Origin: JBBECF01 sp040881945
GTDB taxonomy: Bacteria; Pseudomonadota; Alphaproteobacteria; Dongiales; Dongiaceae
NCBI GenBank assembly: GCA_040881945.1
Contig: JBBECF010000138.1
Location: forward strand, 1-18,601
Direction of reading: 5' to 3'
DNA: 18,601 nucleotides
Below are positions 13,923 to 18,601 of the stretch, in pieces (within the stretch, counting starts at the first letter, position 1; each line of letters opens with the position of its first letter). Below the pieces are notes generated by a model. That model was not told where the DNA came from. It saw only the letters and a program-made list of their open reading frames with translations, and searched no databases. A program made the translations under genes and the position numbers.

Positions 13923-14315
13923 CGCGGCTTCGAGTTGCCCGACTGTCGACTGGTGGTCGAGGTCGAGAAGCCGCTGGACGAGCTTGCGGTCGCATTTCAT
14001 GCGCGCGGCGAGTGCCGTCTGCGATAGCTCTGCATCGCGCATGGCCCGATGAATCGCAAGCTTTACGGCGACGAGCGCTGGAAGCGCTACCACGGCTTGG
14101 CCGCGGCGCGGCCGCGAGGGCAAAGGAACGGCGCGGCCCTCGTCGATATAGGTCGACAGCGCGACGATCAGGGCGTCCGCCGCCTGTTCGAGCGCGTCGG
14201 TCTCGTCGCGGCCGTTGGTCAGGGCCTCGGGAACGTCGGGAAACTCCACGATGACCGAGCCGTCCTCGTCTCGGCTCAAGACGGCGGGATAGGCGAAACG
14301 GTAGGCCGTGTTCAT
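13872..14315 (-). CDS. hicB: HicB family antitoxin with C-terminal HTH
   Basis: The antitoxin of a type II HicAB pair, 147 residues. The N-terminal HicB fold is seen as YPAVLSRDEDGSVIVEFPDVPEALTNGRDETDALEQAADALIVAL (about 9-53), the domain that blocks HicA. The C-terminal XRE/Cro-type helix-turn-helix (about 85-140) has LSQTALAARMKCDRKLVQRLLDLDHQSTVGQLEAAL and should bind the operator near 14630-14645. The ATG at 14315 has GGAGG 4 nt upstream. It lies 49 nt downstream of hicA, in the usual toxin-first order. Its last codons are duplicated by the assembly join at 13713-13767. Confidence 0.93.
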   Translation of the reverse strand: MNTAYRFAYPAVLSRDEDGSVIVEFPDVPEALTNGRDETDALEQAADALIVALSTYIDEGRAVPLPSRPRRGQAVVALPALVAVKLAIHRAMRDAELSQTALAARMKCDRKLVQRLLDLDHQSTVGQLEAALAALGKELVIEVRDAA

Positions 14316-14364
14316 CGGTCCTCCATGGCCGGTTGCCGCTTCGCGCGGCGAGGGCGCGGCCGGT

Positions 14365-14607
14365 TCACCGCAGTTTCTCGGGGTCGAGGCCGAGCTGGCG
14401 GCAGATCTTCTTCATGAATTCGGGGCCGAGGTCGACATGGCCGTGCACTGGTACCGTGGTCTGGCGGCCTTTGTAGCGGGCGAGCACATGACCGCCCTTG
14501 CCGCGTCCCTTGACGACTTCCACGCCGGCGGCCTGAAGTCTGCGCAGAAACTGCCGCGTTTTCACGCCACGAGCGTGGGACAAAGATGTCTCGCGGTCAA
14601 GCGCCAA
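14365..14607 (-). CDS. hicA: HicA family mRNA interferase toxin
   Basis: A translation-independent mRNA-cleaving toxin with a small dsRBD-like fold. The HicA pattern is clear: TRQFLRRLQAAGVEVVKGRGKGGH with the catalytic His at residue 40 of this frame, then TVPVHGHVDLGPEFMKKICRQLGL. The start is uncertain. TTG at 14607 gives 80 residues but only a weak ribosome site, while GTG at 14565 (VKTRQF) gives 66 residues, closer to the common family length. Neither has a strong Shine-Dalgarno, which would keep toxin output low. A palindrome 22 nt upstream of the TTG overlaps possible -10 hexamers, consistent with HicB autoregulation. Confidence 0.88.
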   Translation of the reverse strand: MALDRETSLSHARGVKTRQFLRRLQAAGVEVVKGRGKGGHVLARYKGRQTTVPVHGHVDLGPEFMKKICRQLGLDPEKLR

Positions 14608-14629
14608 GTCCGCCAGTGCCGGTATTTAC

Positions 14630-14645
14630 CATAATATACATTATG
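14630..14645. promoter_or_regulatory. Palindromic operator at the hicAB promoter
   Basis: CATAAT-ATAC-ATTATG is a perfect 6+6 inverted repeat in an AT-rich island. On the minus strand it contains TATATT/TATTAT, usable as a -10 box for hicA. This is the expected place for HicB/HicAB autorepression. It is inferred from position and symmetry. Confidence 0.55.
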
Positions 14646-14668
14646 CGCGTTTTGTATCGCGCGGCCGA

Positions 14669-14681
14669 ACCCGGGCCGGGT
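14669..14681. terminator. Short GC hairpin after the BCAM0308-family gene
   Basis: Arms ACCCGG and CCGGGT with a 1-nt centre, just past the stop of the BCAM0308-family gene on the minus strand. There is no T-tract; it is a weak or Rho-assisted 3' end at best. Confidence 0.3.
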
Positions 14682-14684
14682 CGT

Positions 14685-15203
14685 TCAGCCGTCCCGCTTC
14701 CACTCGACGCGGATGAAGTAACCCGCTTCGTCGTAACGAAAATCGAGATCGCCGCGATAGGCGTTGTGCAGCGCCTCGCCGATCCGGCGCGGCAGGTGAA
14801 TGTCGGTGGTATTGATGACGAGGCCGCCGCCGGCCGGTTCCTCGATCGCCATGATCCGGTGCAGCGGATGTTCCGCCTTTTCCTGGTCCGCAAGATTGCG
14901 CGCGAGGTTCACGATCTCGGCCTTGTGCGGCGCCACGAAGTCGCCGGCGACCGTGACGACGCCGGCCGGGAAGTTGTCCTTGATCCGATGACAGGCCGGG
15001 CAGAGCGCCTCATGCGCCGGCACCGGCGGCTCGGCCCAGTGCCACCGCCCCTTTTGAAAGACCGCGCCGCAGCCCGGGCAAAGCGTGGGCTCCCGAAGCT
15101 TCCCCTGCTGCTTGTACGAATCCTCGACCTGCTGGTCCTGAGCGCGGCCGAATCGCCGCCGGTGCCGGTGCGGCGCCTGGGCGGATCGCTGGACTTTCTT
15201 CAT
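14685..15203 (-). CDS. BCAM0308 family zinc-ribbon protein
   Basis: A 172-residue soluble protein with a basic, low-complexity N-terminus (residues 1-30, rich in Arg/His/Gln). A zinc ribbon follows with LCPGCG (Cys42/Cys45) and LCPACH (Cys68/Cys71), spaced by GRWHWAEPPVPAHEA. The C-terminal alpha/beta part has EHPLHRIMAIEE, LVINTTDIHLPRRIGEALHNAY and GDLDFRYDEAGYFIRVEW. I recognise the BCAM0308 family; the name-giving gene lies in the low-oxygen-activated locus of Burkholderia cenocepacia. No biochemical function is known; RNA binding is a guess from the ribbon. The ATG at 15203 has AAGGAGG 4 nt upstream, which decides it over the upstream ATG. An FNR-type box lies 51 nt upstream. Confidence 0.85.
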   Translation of the reverse strand: MKKVQRSAQAPHRHRRRFGRAQDQQVEDSYKQQGKLREPTLCPGCGAVFQKGRWHWAEPPVPAHEALCPACHRIKDNFPAGVVTVAGDFVAPHKAEIVNLARNLADQEKAEHPLHRIMAIEEPAGGGLVINTTDIHLPRRIGEALHNAYRGDLDFRYDEAGYFIRVEWKRDG

Positions 15204-15253
15204 GCGGCCTCCTTGTGCGAGACTCATGCTGCCACAGGCCTGTACAAGGCCAA

Positions 15254-15267
15254 TTGACCTGCATCAA
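15254..15267. promoter_or_regulatory. FNR/FixK-type binding site
   Basis: TTGACCTGCATCAA matches the TTGAY-N4-ATCAA anaerobox. On the minus strand it precedes the BCAM0308-family start by 51 nt, a distance compatible with activation. That fits a gene family known from a low-oxygen regulon. I see no strong -10 for it on either strand. Confidence 0.6.
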
Positions 15268-15450
15268 GGGGTCGCTTACCACGACTCCGATCCGCCGCTT
15301 CCGCAAGCCGCCGCGGTCGGCTATCTTCGGCCCCCGGATCGACAGGCCGAGCCGCCGCTATGAAGAAGCCATCCGACACCTTCACAGGGCCGGACAGAGC
15401 CGCGGAACTCCTTCGCGCGGCCGATTTCACCCTCTTGTTCCGGCACGCGA

Positions 15451-17136
15451 TCAAACGATTAGTTCAACACCCACCATCGTGTCGATGTCGCCGCCGGTCG
15501 TAAAGCCGGCGAGGGTCAGCATCGGCAGATAGTTGCTAGCCGAGCCGTCCTGGTCGATCGAGATCGTGCCGTCCCCCCCCAGTACAAACGTGTAGGTCAG
15601 CCAGTCGTTGATGTCGTCTCCTGCAGACGCATCGAAACCCAGGGAGTCGAGCAGGTCGCGCAGGTCGATAACATCTGTCCCTTTGCCTTTGAAGTCGGTG
15701 ATCAGATCGACCGGCGGTGCGCCCTTGGGCACGCCGCCGACAAGGTCGAACAGATCGCCGCCAAGATAGGTGAAGAGATCCGCGCCGGCGCCGCCGGTCA
15801 TGGTGTCGGAGCCAAGGCCGCCGATCAATTGATCGTCGCCACGGCCGCCGTCGAGCGTATCGGCGAACAAGCGATCTTGCCCGGTGAAGCTTCCGATGAT
15901 GCTCAAGACCGCGGGATCGCTCCCCGGCGGCGTGCTATATGCGAAGTCTCCAACCAGTATATCGCCTCCACGGCCACCGTCGAGCACATCCTGAAAGGCA
16001 TTGATGACATTGCCTGGGGTGCCCGAAACGGTAACCTCGACCCCGTCCGTGGCAGAAGTATGGGACGCGTCGCCGATCAAGAAGTCGCTACCATTGTTGC
16101 CGAACAGTTCGTCGTTGAACGCGGTCACGACGTTTCCGGTGCCGCCAGCACTGCCGTCGAAACCCGGCGCGCCCGCCAGCACATGGAACTCGATCTCGCT
16201 CGTCGGATGACTGGTTTGGTATGCGTCGCCGACGATGAAGTCGGAGCCGTCACCGCCGAACAGAGTGTCGGAAAACGCCTCGACGGTGTTGTTGCTGCCG
16301 CCGATGCCGCCGGTTACGCCGTCGCCCCCGGTCCCCGCGAAAGCATCGAGCACGATGTCGCCGGTGCCGCTCGATCGCCAGTCGTCACCGACAATCAGAT
16401 CGCCGCCGTTCCCGCCGCTGAGCAGATCGTTGAAGGCGTGAACCTCGTTATCGTCGCCGCCATCGCCGCCGTCGAGCCCGGCCGCGCCGGCGAGCGCGTT
16501 CAAATGATCGTCGGAACCGTTTGTGTTCTGCGCAAAAACGTCGCCAACGAGAATGTCGTCGTCATCGTTACTGGTGTCATCGCCCATAACGTCGTTGAAC
16601 GCATTGGAAACGTTGCCGTCGCCGCCATCGCCGCCGGGACCGTGCGGAAAGAAGGAGAAATGCCCTTGCCCGGCGCTACCGGCCGCGGCGGTGAGCTCAG
16701 GGTCGGCAGGGCCGACTGTGTAGTAGACGTCCCCGACCACAATATCATTGCCTTCACCCGGATCGAAGAAGTCGTTGTAACAATCGACACTGTTGTTGTC
16801 TCCGCCAGGGCCACCCATGAAACCACCCGTCCCGGCCAGGGCGTTGAGCTGCAATTCGCCGAACGCGAGCACGTAAGCTTCACCCACGACGATGTCGTCG
16901 CCCTTCCCGCCGATGAGCGTGTCGTTGTGGGATGAATGGCTCAAACCGTCGGCGCCCGGCGTGGGCACGAAGTCCGCCCCCTCGCCGGCGTTGCACTCCA
17001 GGATGATGTCCGGAAACCCGATGCCATTGTTGAAGCGATCGCCGACCACGGTGTCGTCACCGGATTTGCCATCGATCGTGTCATCCAAAGAGGTTCCAAC
17101 CAGGAAATCGGTTTTCTTCGTTCCGTTGATGATCAT
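15451..17136 (-). CDS. RTX-like calcium-binding secreted protein with ~52-residue repeats
   Basis: A 561-residue acidic, Gly/Asp/Asn-rich protein with no N-terminal signal peptide. Degenerate RTX calcium motifs (GGxGxDxIVGD type) recur at residues 28, 81, 131, 194, 246, 299, 351, 392 and 435. They are not in tight 9-residue tandem but about 41-63 apart. Each interval adds a polar linker, an LxALAGxxGxDG stretch and an NxVxAFNDxLF element. Two more classical nonapeptides (GGLGSDTMTGGAGADLFTYLGG) follow, then a C-terminal domain with DVIDLRDLLDSLGF and an end VGVELIV, typical of type I secretion targets. No type I exporter genes are present. The ATG at 17136 has GAGAGG about 11 nt upstream. It probably forms a calcium-stabilised extracellular or surface protein; adhesion is only a guess. 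Confidence 0.85.
   Translation of the reverse strand: MIINGTKKTDFLVGTSLDDTIDGKSGDDTVVGDRFNNGIGFPDIILECNAGEGADFVPTPGADGLSHSSHNDTLIGGKGDDIVVGEAYVLAFGELQLNALAGTGGFMGGPGGDNNSVDCYNDFFDPGEGNDIVVGDVYYTVGPADPELTAAAGSAGQGHFSFFPHGPGGDGGDGNVSNAFNDVMGDDTSNDDDDILVGDVFAQNTNGSDDHLNALAGAAGLDGGDGGDDNEVHAFNDLLSGGNGGDLIVGDDWRSSGTGDIVLDAFAGTGGDGVTGGIGGSNNTVEAFSDTLFGGDGSDFIVGDAYQTSHPTSEIEFHVLAGAPGFDGSAGGTGNVVTAFNDELFGNNGSDFLIGDASHTSATDGVEVTVSGTPGNVINAFQDVLDGGRGGDILVGDFAYSTPPGSDPAVLSIIGSFTGQDRLFADTLDGGRGDDQLIGGLGSDTMTGGAGADLFTYLGGDLFDLVGGVPKGAPPVDLITDFKGKGTDVIDLRDLLDSLGFDASAGDDINDWLTYTFVLGGDGTISIDQDGSASNYLPMLTLAGFTTGGDIDTMVGVELIV
15817..17055 (-). repeat. Long-period tandem repeat array within the RTX-like gene
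   Basis: The nine DxIVGD-type anchors are spaced 53, 50, 63, 52, 53, 52, 41 and 43 residues apart. The middle units (residues about 194-356) are the most regular. The unit core is: calcium turn, 8-15 variable Ser/Thr residues, hydrophobic strand with ALAG, Gly/Asp turn, then NxVxAFND. Confidence 0.75.
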
Positions 17137-17376
17137 TGCGGGGTCCTCTCAGATCTATCGACGAAATTATTATCGTTATCGACATTCCCCGGATGAGCCG
17201 GAGATGCGAGTGTCAGCATAGTCTGTCGGTCTCCCTGCGGCAAACCGTGTTCGGTCGCCTTGCCGGACTAGGCAATGTTCGATACTCGCGGCACCGTCGG
17301 CGCCTGCCCGGATGGCTGGCTTTCTTCATCGAGACCTCATTGCGCGGGTATCATGCCGCCGGCTATGGTCGCCGGT

Positions 17377-18168
17377 GTGACCGATAACCCGACCCCGATC
17401 GCGCGGCTGCTGTCGATCATGGCGCGGCTGCGCGACCCCGAGCGCGGCTGTCCGTGGGACATCGAGCAGAGCTTCGCGACGATCGCGCCGCACACCATCG
17501 AGGAAGCCTACGAAGTGGCCGACGCCATCGGGCGCGGCGATTTGCCGGCGCTCAAGGACGAGCTGGGCGATCTGCTGTTCCAGGTCGTGTTCTATGCCCA
17601 GATGGCGCGCGAGGCCGGGGCGTTCGATTTCGATGCCATAGTTGAATCTATTTCAAACAAAATGATAGCTCGTCACCCTCACGTATTTGGTGAGGCCAGG
17701 GTGGCGTCGGCCGCGGCCCAAACGGCGGCCTGGGAGACGCACAAGGCGGCCGAGCGCGCGGCCGGCGCCGGACCCGCCGGCGCGCTCGACGGGGTCGCGG
17801 CGGCCCTCCCCGCCCTCACCCGCGCCGTGAAGTTGCAAAAGCGCGCCGCCCGAGTCGGCTTCGATTGGCCGGACGCGGCCGGCGCGCGTGGCAAGATCGC
17901 CGAGGAACTCGCTGAACTAACGGCAGAAATAGATAGCGGCGGGCAGCCGGACCGGGTCCAGGACGAGGCCGGCGACCTGCTCTTCGCCTGCGTCAACCTG
18001 GCGCGCCATCTCGGCGTCGATCCGGAGACGGCGCTGCGCGGTGCGAACCGCAAGTTCGAGACCCGCTTCCGCCGCGTCGAGGCGATGCTGGCGGCCGAGG
18101 GGCGCGGCCCGTCCGAGGCGGGCCTCGACGAGCTCGAGGCGCTGTGGCAGCGGGCCAAGATCGGTTGA
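17377..18168 (+). CDS. mazG: Nucleoside triphosphate pyrophosphohydrolase MazG
   Basis: Hydrolyses NTPs to NMP and PPi; a house-cleaning enzyme that also lowers ppGpp in E. coli. Two MazG domains are visible. The N-terminal one has DPERGCPWDIEQSF, HTIEEAYEVADAI (metal Glu42/43/46) and DELGDLLFQVVFYAQMA, plus ISNKMIARHPHVFG (92-105). The C-terminal one has KLQKRAARVGFDWPD, EELAELTAEI and DEAGDLLFACVNLARHLG. A GTG start at 17377 gives 263 residues, the E. coli length, and the usual family opening; ATG at 17353 or 17365 are alternatives, none with a clear ribosome site. A possible -10 (TATCAT, 17349-17354) would give a very short leader. A rare-codon patch covers 17641-17690. Confidence 0.95.
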   Translation: MTDNPTPIARLLSIMARLRDPERGCPWDIEQSFATIAPHTIEEAYEVADAIGRGDLPALKDELGDLLFQVVFYAQMAREAGAFDFDAIVESISNKMIARHPHVFGEARVASAAAQTAAWETHKAAERAAGAGPAGALDGVAAALPALTRAVKLQKRAARVGFDWPDAAGARGKIAEELAELTAEIDSGGQPDRVQDEAGDLLFACVNLARHLGVDPETALRGANRKFETRFRRVEAMLAAEGRGPSEAGLDELEALWQRAKIG

Positions 18169-18601
18169 TCAATCGTTGGCCAGCAGGTGGATCAGGCTCG
18201 ATGTGTCCCAGCGGCGGCCGCCGCGCGCCTGCACCTGGGCGTAGAACTGATCGACGAGCGCGGCGACCGGCAGGCGCGCGCCGTTGTTGCGCGCCTCGGC
18301 GAGGCAGATCGACAGGTCCTTGCGCATCCAATCGACGGCGAAGCCGAAATCGAACTTGCCGTCGAGCATGGTCAGGGCGCGGTTGTCCATCTGCCAGGAT
18401 TGCGCCGCGCCCTTGGAGATGACCTCGACCGCGCGCTTGCCGTCGAGCCCGGCGCGGCGCGCGAAGTTCAGCCCTTCGGCGAGTCCCTGGACCAGCCCGG
18501 CGATGCAGATCTGGTTGACCATCTTGGTGAGCTGCCCGGCGCCGGTCGGGCCCATCAGGACGCAGGCCTTGGCGTAGGCGTCGATCACCGGCTTGGCGCG
18601 C
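18169..18601 (-). CDS. NAD(P)-dependent oxidoreductase, 3-hydroxyisobutyrate dehydrogenase family, 5' truncated
   Basis: This is the C-terminal ~144 residues of a beta-hydroxyacid dehydrogenase; the NAD-binding Rossmann half lies beyond the window edge. It shows VLMGPTGAGQLTKMVNQI, whose GxGxxxKxxxN carries the catalytic Lys. It continues with EGLNFARRAGLDGKRAVEVISKGAAQSWQM and FAVDWMRKDLSICLAEA, the family's all-helical dimerisation domain. It oxidises a 3-hydroxy acid such as 3-hydroxyisobutyrate or tartronate semialdehyde; the substrate cannot be told from this half. Its stop directly abuts the mazG stop tail to tail through TGATCA. Confidence 0.92.
   Translation of the reverse strand, partial: RAKPVIDAYAKACVLMGPTGAGQLTKMVNQICIAGLVQGLAEGLNFARRAGLDGKRAVEVISKGAAQSWQMDNRALTMLDGKFDFGFAVDWMRKDLSICLAEARNNGARLPVAALVDQFYAQVQARGGRRWDTSSLIHLLAND

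Noticed and set aside
15360..15503. A 47-codon plus-strand frame starting MKKPSDTFTGPDRAAELLRA
   Set aside because: The first 33 residues look protein-like and could be the start of a gene cut off by the RTX-like gene, but there is no ribosome site and the frame runs antisense into a real gene.
15829..16935. A 368-codon plus-strand open frame opposite the RTX-like gene
   Set aside because: It is antisense to a clear repeat-containing gene. Long antisense frames arise from the biased GAC/GGC/GTC codons, and its translation shows no recognisable domain.

Overview
The window is high-GC bacterial DNA. Gene content and order point to an alphaproteobacterium, probably Rhodospirillales-like: a split acyl-CoA dehydrogenase/kinase/DUF6285 operon, then mltB, rlpA, a D,D-carboxypeptidase, tmk, holB, metG, tatD, a PhnP-like metallo-hydrolase and mazG. 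A GAAC-N7-GAAC LexA-type box fits alphaproteobacteria. Three runs of exactly 100 N show this is a scaffolded draft, probably a metagenome-assembled genome. Two of the runs are flanked by identical 55-bp ends, so they are probably assembly joins and not real gaps.

Layout. (1) 1-2345, plus strand: three overlapping genes for an acyl-CoA dehydrogenase (5' truncated), an APH-like kinase (interrupted by a gap) and a DUF6285 protein. The set resembles the LvaC/LvaA/LvaB module for 4-hydroxyacyl-CoA breakdown. (2) 2346-3755: a small unknown minus-strand gene, a stand-alone GIY-YIG nuclease gene with REP-like palindromes beside it, tRNA-Ser(UGA), an orphan SOS-box-like site, and a good sigma-70 promoter. 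(3) 3756-6837, plus: an envelope block of a glycine-zipper lipoprotein, a YdcF/ElyC protein, an MltB transglycosylase and an RlpA lipoprotein. (4) 6899-13059, plus: D-alanyl-D-alanine carboxypeptidase, tmk, holB, metG, tatD and the metallo-hydrolase. They are tightly packed with several start/stop overlaps, and form a housekeeping operon covering wall maturation, dTTP supply, clamp loading and translation.

(5) 13060-17376: an accessory block, all minus strand, of looser composition. It holds an unknown membrane protein, a HicA-HicB toxin-antitoxin pair with a palindromic operator, a BCAM0308-family zinc-ribbon protein with an FNR/FixK-type box upstream, and a 561-residue RTX-like secreted protein built on an unusual ~52-residue repeat. 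It looks inserted between the metallo-hydrolase gene and mazG. (6) 17377-18601: mazG (plus) meets tail to tail the 3' part of a 3-hydroxyisobutyrate-dehydrogenase-family gene (minus), which runs off the window.

The most novel-looking items are the long-period RTX repeat protein, the palindrome family near the GIY-YIG gene with in-frame copies inside tmk and holB, the orphan LexA-type box, and the FNR-type box in front of the BCAM0308-family gene. Family assignments come from reading the translated sequences; no search was run.
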